Shown here: piece by piece, positions 16,127-25,380 of the stretch
How the letters are laid out: each line of letters begins with the position of its first letter
Position numbering within the stretch: the first letter of the stretch is position 1
IMG/VR virus record: IMGVR_UViG_3300042430_001163
Coordinates: 1 to 64,000 of that record
Length of the DNA: 64,000 bases
From: a virus
Reading direction: 5' to 3' (one strand)
Position numbers and translations under genes: made by a program
The notes under the pieces: model-generated
The model's input: only the letters and a program-made list of their open reading frames with translations
Told to the model about the DNA's origin: nothing
Database searches by the model: none

Positions 16127-17074
16127 ATGAAAAAAGTGGCTTTTCTTTTTGATGTTGAATGGGCATTTGGATCTGTTCATTATGAATTGTTCAAATATCT
16201 ATGGACTGTGGGATATAATTGCCATTTATTAACTTGGGCTAAATCATATACTATTGAGGAAATGCAAGAACTTGATAAACATATTGATTTCTGGGTTACT
16301 ACACCTGAAGGTTGTAAATTTTTAGAAAATGTATACGGAATCAGCGTAGAACGTTGTGTTGGAATTGCACATGCCAAATTTGATTTGGAAAATTTTATTT
16401 CTAAATACGACATAAATGATTTTAATCGTTTCAGAAATTTTGGAGTTGTAAGTTCTTTTCTAAAAGATATGAGTAAAGAATTAGGTATACAACGAGAACC
16501 AATTGTATGTCCAGTATCTATTAACTATCATACATATTTCGGTGAGCCAAGTAAAGAATTAAAAGTAATTGGTTATGCCGGAACTTATTGGGAACGTGAT
16601 AGTGAAATGTCTAAAATTTTGGAATCAAATTCCAAAAATGCTATGATTCAACCGGGATATAAAAAACGCGGTTATCTTATTCGTGAATGTGCAGAAAAGA
16701 CAGGACTAATATTTAAAGTAGCTCAACAGTATCATAATACATTTGTCACAATGAGCGGATTTTACAAAACGGTAGACGCGGTCGGTATTGCCAGTTTAGA
16801 AGAAGGTGCTGGATTACCTTCTATGGAAGCTGGTGCCGCCGGTAAATTAGTAATTGGAACTCCAGTTGGTTTATGGCCAACTAGAGTAGGTGATCTTGGT
16901 GGAATAACTGTACCAATTCCAGAAAAAGAATTTGTAGAACAAACGGTAGATATTCTTATGTATTATAAAGATCGTCCACGAGAGTATCAAGACAAGTGTT
17001 ATCAAATTAGAGAACATGCTAAAAGTTATGATTGGGTAAATTCTTTACCAGAATGGATTAGTGTATTTAGATAA
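16127..17074 (+). CDS. Glycosyltransferase (GT4-like)
   Basis: 315 residues from the ATG at 16127. Rossmann-like halves; the C-terminal donor-binding region shows ASLEEGAGLPSMEAGAAGK then VIGTPVG, the Glu-x7-Glu type pattern of GT4 enzymes (EGAGLPSMEA). It could modify phage DNA bases, host surface sugars or proteins; the substrate is not readable. Its expression is probably timed by the promoter/hairpin arrangement upstream. Confidence 0.8.
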   Translation: MKKVAFLFDVEWAFGSVHYELFKYLWTVGYNCHLLTWAKSYTIEEMQELDKHIDFWVTTPEGCKFLENVYGISVERCVGIAHAKFDLENFISKYDINDFNRFRNFGVVSSFLKDMSKELGIQREPIVCPVSINYHTYFGEPSKELKVIGYAGTYWERDSEMSKILESNSKNAMIQPGYKKRGYLIRECAEKTGLIFKVAQQYHNTFVTMSGFYKTVDAVGIASLEEGAGLPSMEAGAAGKLVIGTPVGLWPTRVGDLGGITVPIPEKEFVEQTVDILMYYKDRPREYQDKCYQIREHAKSYDWVNSLPEWISVFR

Positions 17075-17093
17075 TCTTATTAGAGAAATTATA

Positions 17094-17450
17094 ATGAAAT
17101 TTTTAAAAGAACTTACAGAATGGGCAACCGATATTCCTAATCATACTTATCTAGTAGTAGATAGTAAAGATAAGATGTTGGGATATATTCGTTCGGATTC
17201 TAAGAAATTGGAAATGTTTAAACAACCGCTTCCATTTGATGTTCGGCGTCGCAAATTTAAACAAGTACCAAATACATTTGGTTATGTAGAGCCAAAATTA
17301 GTAAACACTGCTAATAGTTGGCAAGTAAAATCGTCAAGTGGATCAGTATATACTATTGAGAAAAATAACTCTCGTTTGTCATGTACTTGTATGGGTTTCA
17401 AGTTTAAATCCAAGTGTCGGCATGTTGATGAATTTGTGGTGCCGACATAA
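17094..17450 (+). CDS. SWIM zinc-finger protein
   Basis: 118 residues from the ATG at 17094. The C-terminus has the SWIM pattern Cys-x-Cys-x(n)-Cys-x-His in SCTCMGFKFKSKCRHVDEFV, preceded by a beta-strand pair (WQVKSSSGSVYTI). SWIM domains bind nucleic acid or proteins. Its stop overlaps the next start (TAATG), leading into two ALKW-family genes. Confidence 0.8.
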   Translation: MKFLKELTEWATDIPNHTYLVVDSKDKMLGYIRSDSKKLEMFKQPLPFDVRRRKFKQVPNTFGYVEPKLVNTANSWQVKSSSGSVYTIEKNNSRLSCTCMGFKFKSKCRHVDEFVVPT

Positions 17451-17662
17451 TGATATCTTATCCTCATCGTCCGCCCATTGAGAATTGGACTATGATCGGC
17501 ATAGATCGTTGGCCTGTTTACGGTCAGGCCGCCATAGATTGGTGTCACGAACATTTTGATAATCGTGATGGCGAGACTGCCACGTGGCTTTATTATACTC
17601 GTGGACAGTTTGAGTTTGAGCATGAAGAAGACGCGATGTTATTTGCACTGAGATGGGCATGA
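17450..17662 (+). CDS. ALKW-family small protein
   Basis: 70 residues with the family Trp-Cys motif (IDWCHEHFDNRDGE), a WLYYTRGQFEFE strand and the ending AMLFALRWA. Paired with the next gene; both belong to the paralogue family of the 39.7-43 kb array. Function unknown. Confidence 0.75.
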   Translation: MISYPHRPPIENWTMIGIDRWPVYGQAAIDWCHEHFDNRDGETATWLYYTRGQFEFEHEEDAMLFALRWA

Positions 17663-17899
17663 ATGATCACAAATTCTGACATAGACGAACATTACGAATA
17701 TTGTATCTTACTAGAGCCTAAACTATATAAAGAGGCTGTCGAGTGGTGCGAGAAAAAATACGACAAAAGCCAAACCGCCGATCACTGGACTTTGCGGCGA
17801 TGGTATACAAGCGGCTCATGGTACAGCAATTTGTATTACTATCATTTTTATTTTAAAACAAACGAAGATACGTTATTATTTGTACTAAAGTGGTCATAA
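17663..17899 (+). CDS. ALKW-family small protein
   Basis: 78 residues with VEWCEKKYDKS, a Trp/Tyr-rich strand region (WTLRRWYTSGSWY) and the ending TLLFVLKWS. It starts directly after the preceding stop. Function unknown. Confidence 0.75.
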   Translation: MITNSDIDEHYEYCILLEPKLYKEAVEWCEKKYDKSQTADHWTLRRWYTSGSWYSNLYYYHFYFKTNEDTLLFVLKWS

Positions 17900-17909
17900 A
17901 AGGAATATT

Positions 17910-18071
17910 ATGAAATCTAGTAAATTTAGAATTTGGGTACAAGAAATGTGGTATCAACATGAGGCGGAATGTGAGGCATATCGTGACTTTGCAAAATCTT
18001 CAACAGAATATTGGAACACATATAAATGGTGGTTAAAACGAGAATTCAGATATCGTAATTCGGACAAATAA
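17910..18071 (+). CDS. Small hypothetical protein
   Basis: 53-residue ORF, Trp/Tyr/Glu-rich helix (FRIWVQEMWYQHEAECEAY, then KWWLKREFRY). An AAAAGGAATATT ribosome binding site precedes the ATG. The pattern is familiar from T4-like phages; function unknown. Confidence 0.6.
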   Translation: MKSSKFRIWVQEMWYQHEAECEAYRDFAKSSTEYWNTYKWWLKREFRYRNSDK

Positions 18072-18075
18072 TCTA

Positions 18076-18104
18076 TTGTAGTTAATATCAATCTATGTTA
18101 TAAT
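18076..18104 (+). promoter_or_regulatory. Sigma70-like promoter
   Basis: TTGTAG at 18076-18081 (weak -35), 17-nt spacer, TATAAT at 18099-18104, then ATAGGAAAT before the ATG at 18124. Confidence 0.6.
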
Positions 18105-18123
18105 TATTTATATAGGAAATAAA

Positions 18124-18249
18124 ATGAAATTTTTAGCTGGTGTGGTAGTTGGTGTTGTTCTCTCTGTTATTGGAGTAGATGGTGCTGTTCGTGTACTTAC
18201 CAATGCCGTAGATTCTATCAAAACATATTCACAAGGTTTGTCCAAATAA
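18124..18249 (+). CDS. Very small membrane or exported protein
   Basis: 41-residue ORF with one hydrophobic N-terminal segment (FLAGVVVGVVLSVIGV) and a polar tail. TAATG overlap with the next gene. Unknown function. Confidence 0.6.
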   Translation: MKFLAGVVVGVVLSVIGVDGAVRVLTNAVDSIKTYSQGLSK

Positions 18250-18509
18250 TGTTTAACTTTTTAAAATCATCAAAATCTGATTATATTGTTCCGCCTGATC
18301 AGGCGCCTGAAATTCAATATTCTATGCCAGAGAAAAAACAAGCTAACGGTGGATATACTGTTGGAATCAATAGTATGGGTTTTACTACATTGACATTAAT
18401 TGATGGTAATTCTAGTATTACTATGACCATGACAGACACTGGGATCAATAAACTTATCAGTCTATTACAGGCTGCTTTGTCAACTGAACATGATGAAGTT
18501 GAAGAATGA
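18249..18509 (+). CDS. Hypothetical protein
   Basis: 86 residues with a Thr/Met-rich strand region (SSITMTMTDTGINKL) and an acidic tail. It overlaps the methyltransferase start by 4 nt. Not recognised. Confidence 0.7.
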   Translation: MFNFLKSSKSDYIVPPDQAPEIQYSMPEKKQANGGYTVGINSMGFTTLTLIDGNSSITMTMTDTGINKLISLLQAALSTEHDEVEE

Positions 18510-19249
18510 ACGAAATTCATAACGAAGATTGCATGATCACAATGGCAAAAATGGCAGATGCGTCTGTTGATTTGATTGTTACATCTCCCCCTTATAATAA
18601 ATGGAAAAACGTAAGAGTTCAAAAGAATAGAGCAGAATACTGGAATCGTACTAATATCAAATATGACAACTATAATGATAAAATGTCTGACGAAGATTAT
18701 GAAAACTGGCAAATTAATATTATAAATGAATGTTTACGAGTATTGAAGCCAACTGGTACAATTTGCTATAATCATAAAGACGAAATTCATAACTTCACAG
18801 TTAAATCACCATTGCAATGGATTTTCAAAACAAATGCGTGTCTTAGACAATCTGTTATTTGGGATAGATGTGGAATGCAAGCATATAATCCAGTAAGATT
18901 TTATCGCCTAGAAGAATACATTTATATTCTAGGTCATCATAACAAAAAATTCAAATGGAACAAAGATGCTGCCAAATATAATTCTATCTGGCGAATTCCA
19001 CCAAACAGAAATATACACGGACATCCAGCAACTTTTCCAGAAGAAATTGTGAAACGATGCATTGAGGCATTTACTGAGGAAAACGATATTGTGTATGATC
19101 CATTCAATGGTTCCGGTACTACTACTTTAGTATCTAAGAAAATGAATAGACAATATATTGGGTCAGACATTTCGCAGAAATATTGTGAAGTGGCATTGTC
19201 TAGAATTAATGACTATGTATCCTTAGTTAATTTAGGAGTTGAAGAATGA
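18506..19249 (+). CDS. Site-specific DNA methyltransferase (N4-C/N6-A type)
   Basis: 247 residues with catalytic motif IV TSPPYN at about 27-32 and SAM-binding motif I DPFNGSGTT at about 198-206, so the order is IV then I (beta class). WRIPPN and HPATFPEEIVKRCIEA precede motif I as in this family. It probably protects phage DNA from host restriction or marks it. No cognate endonuclease is adjacent. Confidence 0.93.
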   Translation: MNEIHNEDCMITMAKMADASVDLIVTSPPYNKWKNVRVQKNRAEYWNRTNIKYDNYNDKMSDEDYENWQINIINECLRVLKPTGTICYNHKDEIHNFTVKSPLQWIFKTNACLRQSVIWDRCGMQAYNPVRFYRLEEYIYILGHHNKKFKWNKDAAKYNSIWRIPPNRNIHGHPATFPEEIVKRCIEAFTEENDIVYDPFNGSGTTTLVSKKMNRQYIGSDISQKYCEVALSRINDYVSLVNLGVEE

Positions 19250-19458
19250 ACGAACGGATTAAACAAATCTTATTACAAGTTGTGCCAATGGCAGGCGAGG
19301 ACGGTGAATACTTGCCATCACTACATACGCCCCAAGATATTGAACAGTTTGCCCAGTTGATTATTAGAAAATGTGCTAAAGTTGCCGATCTTGCTGAAGA
19401 GAACAAATGCGAATGGATTGGTGGAAATATTCTAACACATTTCGGAGTTCGAGAATGA
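19246..19458 (+). CDS. Small MNER/MNEQ-family protein
   Basis: 70 residues: MNERIKQIL start, central FAQLIIRKCAKV helix, ending HFGVRE. Paralogues at 56376, 56573 and 60698 share the FA(Q/E)LII(R/E)EC helix and the FGV(R/E)(E/L) ending. This type is common in phage genomes; function unknown. ATGA overlaps on both sides. Confidence 0.75.
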   Translation: MNERIKQILLQVVPMAGEDGEYLPSLHTPQDIEQFAQLIIRKCAKVADLAEENKCEWIGGNILTHFGVRE

Positions 19459-19646
19459 CAAGACGATCTATTAAACTAGAAGGTACTGATATAGTACTAG
19501 AGTTATCCAAGTTTGCTACTCCAAAAACAGACAAAGAGTTTATTCATCTTGATAAATTACCAGATGGATCTTGGAGACTATTGTACAACGTTAAAGATAC
19601 AGATATTCAAAATATTACAGCATTAACAATTGTGAGAGAAGAATGA
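19455..19646 (+). CDS. Small hypothetical protein
   Basis: 63 residues from the ATG at 19455, chosen because it overlaps the preceding stop as ATGA; an upstream in-frame ATG at 19407 would overlap 52 nt. Beta-rich. Not recognised. Confidence 0.7.
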   Translation: MTRRSIKLEGTDIVLELSKFATPKTDKEFIHLDKLPDGSWRLLYNVKDTDIQNITALTIVREE

Positions 19647-19840
19647 AAGTTAATTTTTATTATGTAGTTAAAGTACATCAACCTGGAACTGATAGTATAG
19701 ATCGTTCAGCAGATGCAGAATATGTGGCTGGCCCATTTAGAACAGATGGTGAAGGTCGTGATTATATCAAAGATAACTTTGATCAAAGTACTCGCATGAT
19801 TCATACAGTTGCACATATTAATACTAAAGTGAGTCTATGA
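19643..19840 (+). CDS. Small hypothetical protein
   Basis: 65 residues, beta-rich with VAGPFRTDGEGRDYIKDNF, a phage-typical small protein. ATGA overlaps on both sides. Not recognised. Confidence 0.7.
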   Translation: MKVNFYYVVKVHQPGTDSIDRSADAEYVAGPFRTDGEGRDYIKDNFDQSTRMIHTVAHINTKVSL

Positions 19841-20127
19841 TGAACTATAAATGGATTGGTTCCACACCAGAAAAAGATCATTATTTGATTTGGGGTATTA
19901 TTGAACTTGATCGTGCTGGATTTGATCCAGTTGCAAACGATAATGTCAATACATATAGAATGTTTAGTGGTCGTTCAGATAAAAAATTAACTACTAAAAA
20001 TTTTATTGATACTGAAGGTAGTATCATTGAATTAATCAACCGTAAACAACTTAAAGGCTATACAATTCTTCCAGAACAAAAATTTTTAGAATTAATGCCA
20101 AACGTTGAGAGAACATTGACAGTATGA
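19837..20127 (+). CDS. Hypothetical protein
   Basis: 96 residues. An ATGATG start leaves two possible starts (19837 or 19840). Not recognised. Translationally coupled to both neighbours. Confidence 0.65.
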   Translation: MMNYKWIGSTPEKDHYLIWGIIELDRAGFDPVANDNVNTYRMFSGRSDKKLTTKNFIDTEGSIIELINRKQLKGYTILPEQKFLELMPNVERTLTV

Positions 20128-20330
20128 TTGATATTGATGAACAACCATTGACGTTTGGGAAATATATCGGCTATAGTTCCGATCAAGTTGCTGCGACTGA
20201 TCCAGAATATTTGGTTTGGTTATATGACAATAGCGAAGTAAAACCATGTACTAAACATTTACGTGACTTATGTGAAATGGATATTATAGAAAAACAAGAA
20301 TTGTTAGATGATAATGATACAGAATATTAA
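20124..20330 (+). CDS. Small protein with ExoX C-terminal-like motif
   Basis: 68 residues. LTFGKYIGYSSDQVAATDPEYLVWL fits the short domain found at the C-terminus of ExoX-like nucleases and in stand-alone phage proteins (the L-x-FGKY...DP-x-YL-x-WL pattern). It lies directly before DNA ligase, consistent with a DNA metabolism role, but no nuclease residues are present. Confidence 0.7.
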   Translation: MIDIDEQPLTFGKYIGYSSDQVAATDPEYLVWLYDNSEVKPCTKHLRDLCEMDIIEKQELLDDNDTEY

Positions 20331-20339
20331 AGGTACAAT

Positions 20340-21668
20340 ATGAGTTCAAATTGGATTAGAAAACTAAACGAATCAAATAGTAAACTTCACAAAGAAGATG
20401 TTTTTAAACAAGCATTGTCTTTTGCAACATTAGGTGATAATAACAGTCATCGTTTTCTTACATTGGTTAATTATTGTTATAATCCAATGATAACATTTGG
20501 AGTAAAACAAGTTTCAGAAACAGTTGGAATCATCAATGCAGAAAACCCATGGGTAGAATTTCAAAGTTTATTAGATTCTTTACGTAATAGAGAATTAACT
20601 GGTAATGCGGCTCGTGATGCCATTGAAGCCATGAGTCTACGTTTTGATAGTGACGAATGGAATGAATTTTGTGTGGCAGTATTAAGAAAAGATTTACGAA
20701 TCAATTGTAGTGAAAAGACAATTAATAAAGTTTGTAAAAAAACTGATTATGAGATTCCAATTTTTAGTTGTCAATTGGCAACCAGTTGTGAAGATAGACC
20801 ACAAATGAAAGGTTTAATGCGACTTGAACCAAAATTGGATGGAGTTCGTGTTCTAATGTGGTGTGCATATGATGCATCAAATGATGCCGTGGCAGTAGTT
20901 GCATATAGTCGTAATGGAAAAGTATTTGATAATTTTGGTCATATTGAAAGTCAAATTTCAAATCAATTAAAACATATTTCAAAAATTACTGGATATGATT
21001 CATTCTTTCTAGATGGTGAAGTAGTAGGTAAATCATTCAATGAACTAATGAGAGTGGCTCGTAAAAAAGATGGTGTTGCGGCTACTGATAGTGTATTTCA
21101 TATATTTGATTTTATCCCTCGTGTTAATTTTCAAGAAGGTTATTGGAATGATCAACTACACAAGCGTCTAGCAATCTTGGATAAAATGAAATCTTTTATT
21201 AACAACATGCCAAACGTAGAATATTCAGATCATCTTATTGTCAATCTAGATACTACTCAAGGTTGGGAACAAATGGAGCGTTATGCCAAAAATTGCGTCA
21301 ATGATGGTTATGAAGGTATCATGATCAAGACATTAGAGGCACCATATGAATGTAGACGTAGTACATTTTGGATGAAATGGAAACCTGTAATTACAGTTGA
21401 CTTACAAATTGTTGAAGTGGAACAAGGTACAGGTAAAAATAGTAATCGCATGGGTGCTTTTGTTTGTGAGGGTATAGATGATGGTAAATTCATTAGTGTG
21501 AATGTTGGTAGCGGAGTGTCGGATTCTGAACGAGAATCTTACTGGGAAAATCGCGATACATTGATTGGTCGTACAGTTGAAATTTTATGTGATAGTGTTA
21601 GTCAGAATCAAGATGAATCTTATTCTTTGCGCTTTCCACGTTTTGTTCGTTTTAGAGATGATAAGTAG
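20340..21668 (+). CDS. lig: ATP-dependent DNA ligase (T4 gp30-like)
   Basis: 442 residues. Nucleotidyltransferase motif I EPKLDGVRV with the AMP-accepting Lys near residue 165, motif III FFLDGEVVG, motif IV DGYEGIMIK, motif V WMKWKP, then an OB-fold C-terminal domain. The N-terminal 150 residues form the helical DNA-binding part as in T4 ligase. Seals Okazaki fragments and repair nicks. Confidence 0.93.
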   Translation: MSSNWIRKLNESNSKLHKEDVFKQALSFATLGDNNSHRFLTLVNYCYNPMITFGVKQVSETVGIINAENPWVEFQSLLDSLRNRELTGNAARDAIEAMSLRFDSDEWNEFCVAVLRKDLRINCSEKTINKVCKKTDYEIPIFSCQLATSCEDRPQMKGLMRLEPKLDGVRVLMWCAYDASNDAVAVVAYSRNGKVFDNFGHIESQISNQLKHISKITGYDSFFLDGEVVGKSFNELMRVARKKDGVAATDSVFHIFDFIPRVNFQEGYWNDQLHKRLAILDKMKSFINNMPNVEYSDHLIVNLDTTQGWEQMERYAKNCVNDGYEGIMIKTLEAPYECRRSTFWMKWKPVITVDLQIVEVEQGTGKNSNRMGAFVCEGIDDGKFISVNVGSGVSDSERESYWENRDTLIGRTVEILCDSVSQNQDESYSLRFPRFVRFRDDK

Positions 21669-21682
21669 TTAAGGAGATTATT

Positions 21683-21904
21683 ATGTCTAGTGATATAGAA
21701 CAATTTATTGGTAAAGAATATATATTTGATGATGGAAGATCAATTAAGATTGTTGATATAAACTTACGTGATACTGGTGAAGTTCAATACTATGTTAACT
21801 ATGAAGTTAAATACTCTAAAACTAGTATCCCAAAAAGAATGTTAATGGCTGAAAAAGAATTTATTAGTAATTTCAATCATTTATTCTTTGACAAACCCAA
21901 CTAA
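21683..21904 (+). CDS. Small hypothetical protein
   Basis: 73 residues, beta-rich (KEYIFDDGRSIKIVDINL), with AAGGAGATT before the ATG. Not recognised. Confidence 0.7.
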   Translation: MSSDIEQFIGKEYIFDDGRSIKIVDINLRDTGEVQYYVNYEVKYSKTSIPKRMLMAEKEFISNFNHLFFDKPN

Positions 21905-21922
21905 TAATATGATAAATACTGT

Positions 21923-23809
21923 ATGTTCTTAACCTATCTTATGCTTGCAGTGGCACTATGTCTTAGTGTTATTGCAGAATTTTATTCTATTGTCGGATTA
22001 GCGGCAATTTTTGCTGGTGCACCAATGTCCATTATTATTATGGGCGTAATACTTGGAACATCTAAATTATCCATAACAGTTTGGTTACATGAATTCTGGG
22101 ATCAAGTTAAATTGGCAATGAAAATTTATCTTGTATCTGCTGTAATTGTTCTGATGTTTCTTACCAGTATGGGTATCTTTGGATTTCTAAGTAAAGCACA
22201 TATTGAACAAGTAGGTGTTGGTCAAGAAAACGCAGCACAGATACAACGCATTACAGTAGAACTTAAACGTCAATCTGAGATAGTAATCAAGGCAGAAGAG
22301 CGTGCAAAGACATTGGAAACATCTGGCACTGGTGCTGATGCCAATGTAAACAGTCAAATTAAAACAGAACAAGATCGTATTGATAGTGCATTAGCTCGTG
22401 TACAACCTGCTATTGATGAACAACAAAAGATCATTGATGGACAAACTAAACTATACAGTGATCAAGTATCCAACATTGATAGTCAACTTTTACAATTACA
22501 AAAGTTTATTGATGCCAAAGAAGTGGACAAAGCACAAGCCTTGGTTGGGGTTAAATCAGATGGAGATTGGGGACCTGGTACTGCTCGTGCAGTTACTAAC
22601 TGGAAGGCAGCTCGTGCATTAGAGCGAACTGCAGCAGTATCCAAGTTAGAAGAAGCCAATAAGGATCCTACTATACGTGCTGCTCGTGAAGAGATACTAC
22701 GTATACGCAAGACAGTAGAAACACAAGTATCTGAATCAAATAAACTTATTGATCGTCTGCGTAATCAATTGGGCAAAGGTGATACTGCATCAGTAGAAAC
22801 ATTGGTCAATGAACAACAAGAAAAAATCAAAAATGCCAATTTAGAAATAGAAAAACTAACACAAAAAAAGTATGAGTTAGAGATAGAATATAGAAAATTT
22901 GAAGTAGAAGTTGGACCAATCAAATATATTGCAGATTTAATCTATGGAGAAAATTCTGACAAGAATATGTTGGAACATGCAGTTCGTTGGATGATTATAC
23001 TAATCGTAGCAGTGTTTGACCCACTAGCAGTTATGATGTTATTGGCTGCTACTGAAAGTATGATGTGGATTCGTCAACGTTTACCTAAATCAAAAGATCC
23101 AATTGATGAATCAGAAAAATCACGTTTATATGATAAATTAAATGACAATGAGGAACTATTAAAAAAGACACAGAGCGAACGTGACAAATTATTTAAGGCT
23201 CATAGTCACGAAATGGAACGTGCTGATATATTAGCAGTTAAATTAGAAGAAGTTGAAAGTCGTACTCGTAAAAGTCTTGACGAATTATTAGATGAAACTC
23301 CAGAAGTAATAATATTTGAAACACAGAATCCTGATACTGCCGTAGGTAGTGAAGTGGAAACTCTATCAACATTTATTGATGAACCAACAATAGAAATTCC
23401 AGATGAAATAAAAACAGAAGGTGTTACTAGTGAAAAAGTAGTATATAAAGAAATGAATGGATATGTTACATTTGATGGTAAGTTAATGAGTGTTGAGGCT
23501 CTTAAGACATTACGTCCAGATTTGTTAGTATCAAGTAATACAATAACACAAATTATGTTTGGATCTAAATTCCCACAATTTGCTAAAATTGGAGATATCT
23601 ATATCAGAACAGATGTAATACCACATATTGTGTTTAAGTTTAATGGTCAAAAATGGATTAGTATAGATAAAAAGTTTAATAATTCATATATACAATATAT
23701 TCCATATATTAAATATCTAATTCAGAAAATAGAAAGTGGTGAATATGATGCTGAATTATTAACTGATAATGAACGAGATGAGATTGCCACTCATTTAGAG
23801 TCAAAATAA
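21923..23809 (+). CDS. Large membrane protein with coiled coils
   Basis: 628 residues. Two to three N-terminal transmembrane segments (about 1-25, 28-50, 70-92), a long coiled-coil domain (about 95-330) that contains a peptidoglycan-binding-like repeat (VGVKSDGDWGPGTARAVTNW), one or two further transmembrane segments (about 352-385), another coiled coil and a C-terminal globular part. Similar proteins recur in large T4-like phages of aquatic bacteria without known function. A GATAAATA box at 21911 is too close to the ATG to be a convincing late promoter. It ends back-to-back with the convergent peptidase gene. Confidence 0.75.
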   Translation: MFLTYLMLAVALCLSVIAEFYSIVGLAAIFAGAPMSIIIMGVILGTSKLSITVWLHEFWDQVKLAMKIYLVSAVIVLMFLTSMGIFGFLSKAHIEQVGVGQENAAQIQRITVELKRQSEIVIKAEERAKTLETSGTGADANVNSQIKTEQDRIDSALARVQPAIDEQQKIIDGQTKLYSDQVSNIDSQLLQLQKFIDAKEVDKAQALVGVKSDGDWGPGTARAVTNWKAARALERTAAVSKLEEANKDPTIRAAREEILRIRKTVETQVSESNKLIDRLRNQLGKGDTASVETLVNEQQEKIKNANLEIEKLTQKKYELEIEYRKFEVEVGPIKYIADLIYGENSDKNMLEHAVRWMIILIVAVFDPLAVMMLLAATESMMWIRQRLPKSKDPIDESEKSRLYDKLNDNEELLKKTQSERDKLFKAHSHEMERADILAVKLEEVESRTRKSLDELLDETPEVIIFETQNPDTAVGSEVETLSTFIDEPTIEIPDEIKTEGVTSEKVVYKEMNGYVTFDGKLMSVEALKTLRPDLLVSSNTITQIMFGSKFPQFAKIGDIYIRTDVIPHIVFKFNGQKWISIDKKFNNSYIQYIPYIKYLIQKIESGEYDAELLTDNERDEIATHLESK

Positions 23810-25378
23810 TTAGAAAGTTAAACTTAATCCTGGTGTAATCTGAAATGTCCCACTAACTGACAATGTAGTTGTATTAGTGTCAGTCTGATATGGTTGATAA
23901 GTGAATAAATTAGAACCACCATGTAAACTGTCAGCATTGCTATAATCAGTAGACAATCCAGTACTATATAGTGCATCTGAAGTTCCAACATCTAATATTT
24001 CTTGTTTAATTTGAGCAGGAGTATAACTTGGATATTTTTGAGCCATTTGTGCTGCCACACCAGCAACATTTGGACTTGCCATACTAGTACCACTGATACT
24101 CATTATCTTATAACTAGAATTAAATGGATAATTAGTAGTTGCCCCAAATGCATTAGTTGTACTAGTAGTACTAACAATATTTGTTCCGGGTGCCCAAATA
24201 TCTACTCTTGGACCAGATTCACTGGATCCTGATTTTCGTTCTGGACTATCATATGCAGTGCTTACATTACCCACACAAATTACGCCTGGCGCGGATGGAG
24301 GACTACCTCCTTGCATATAATACATTGTACCATTTACTGAACTAGTAAACGTGTTATTGTAATCTAACCCACCGGGAATATCAATAGTTTGATAATAGTT
24401 ACCGGCTGATCCACATAATATTACCCCAGCACTTAGTAGTTCATCAACATCAACATCAACAGTTCCTACTCTGATTCCAAAGTAATTATTTGATCCACCA
24501 ATCATTCCATAGGCAGATTGTTTTGTTGTTCCTGTCCATGAAGTTCCGCGATAGACACCATTGGTAATATTAGTAAATGAATTAACATAACTCCAACTCA
24601 TATTAACTACAGTTGGTCTTTTATATCCAGTAAGTGGATCAATTGGTTTATTTAAATGCCATCCTTTTATAACATCAAATACATCACTAACTGGTAATCC
24701 TTGAGTTCCTCCCCCATTAAGTCCCTCAACCATGACTGAGTATACTCTAGCATTTTTAGCTCGTCCATATGTTAAACCAGCAGCAATTCCTGCACAGTGT
24801 GTTCCATGACCATCAGTATCAGTATAAAAAAGATTATCAGCGGGTTGAGTACCCGCTAATCCACTCTCTGTATACCAATTTATTTTTTGAACTCTAGTTA
24901 CTCCTAATGAGTCATTAAATTCTGGATGATCACACTGTAGACCACTATCTTGAACAACAAAATCAACACCAGTACCATCTAAAATATAATTATAATTCAA
25001 TGTACCGCTGGATCCTGGTGTATTATTAGTAGTACTGTTTAGTCTAAATAATCCCCAATTAATTCCCATGTTATTAACAGGATTTGTTCCTGGAGATTTA
25101 TAATATAATCCAGTCTGAGTTGTACAATGTTTTATTTCTATATCAGTACGTTGATCCGGTGGTATTTCTACACAATATACTCTAGGATCGTTTCTTAATA
25201 AGTCTGCTTCTTCATCTGATAATTCATATGTACAAGTTCGTAAACTCAAGTCACGATTGTTGACAATTTCTACTCTACGACTTGGGACAAAATTATCACC
25301 GCTAGATAGATTTTCAATTTCATTCCAGAATTGATTATAATCAATATCTTTGTTTAAACTTACAGAATATTCTCTCAT
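23810..25378 (-). CDS. Subtilisin-like serine peptidase (S8)
   Basis: 522 residues with the S8 triad: Asp in VVQDSGLQCDHPEF, His in DGHGTHCAGIAAG, Ser in SISGTSMASPNVAG, plus the oxyanion Asn in GSAGN. There is no signal peptide, so it probably acts as a virion or maturation protease, perhaps on the tail fibre encoded just upstream (2 nt gap) or on host surface proteins. Its stop abuts the convergent gene at 23809 with no space for a terminator between them. Confidence 0.9.
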   Translation of the reverse strand: MREYSVSLNKDIDYNQFWNEIENLSSGDNFVPSRRVEIVNNRDLSLRTCTYELSDEEADLLRNDPRVYCVEIPPDQRTDIEIKHCTTQTGLYYKSPGTNPVNNMGINWGLFRLNSTTNNTPGSSGTLNYNYILDGTGVDFVVQDSGLQCDHPEFNDSLGVTRVQKINWYTESGLAGTQPADNLFYTDTDGHGTHCAGIAAGLTYGRAKNARVYSVMVEGLNGGGTQGLPVSDVFDVIKGWHLNKPIDPLTGYKRPTVVNMSWSYVNSFTNITNGVYRGTSWTGTTKQSAYGMIGGSNNYFGIRVGTVDVDVDELLSAGVILCGSAGNYYQTIDIPGGLDYNNTFTSSVNGTMYYMQGGSPPSAPGVICVGNVSTAYDSPERKSGSSESGPRVDIWAPGTNIVSTTSTTNAFGATTNYPFNSSYKIMSISGTSMASPNVAGVAAQMAQKYPSYTPAQIKQEILDVGTSDALYSTGLSTDYSNADSLHGGSNLFTYQPYQTDTNTTTLSVSGTFQITPGLSLTF

Positions 25379-25380
25379 GA

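Noticed and set aside
17094-17899. SWIM protein plus two small genes as a toxin-antitoxin system
   Set aside because: No toxin fold is recognisable and the two small genes belong to the dispersed ALKW family.
21911-21918. GATAAATA as late promoter of the 628-residue membrane protein
   Set aside because: A start point about 6 nt downstream would fall at or past the ATG, so the box is probably chance here.
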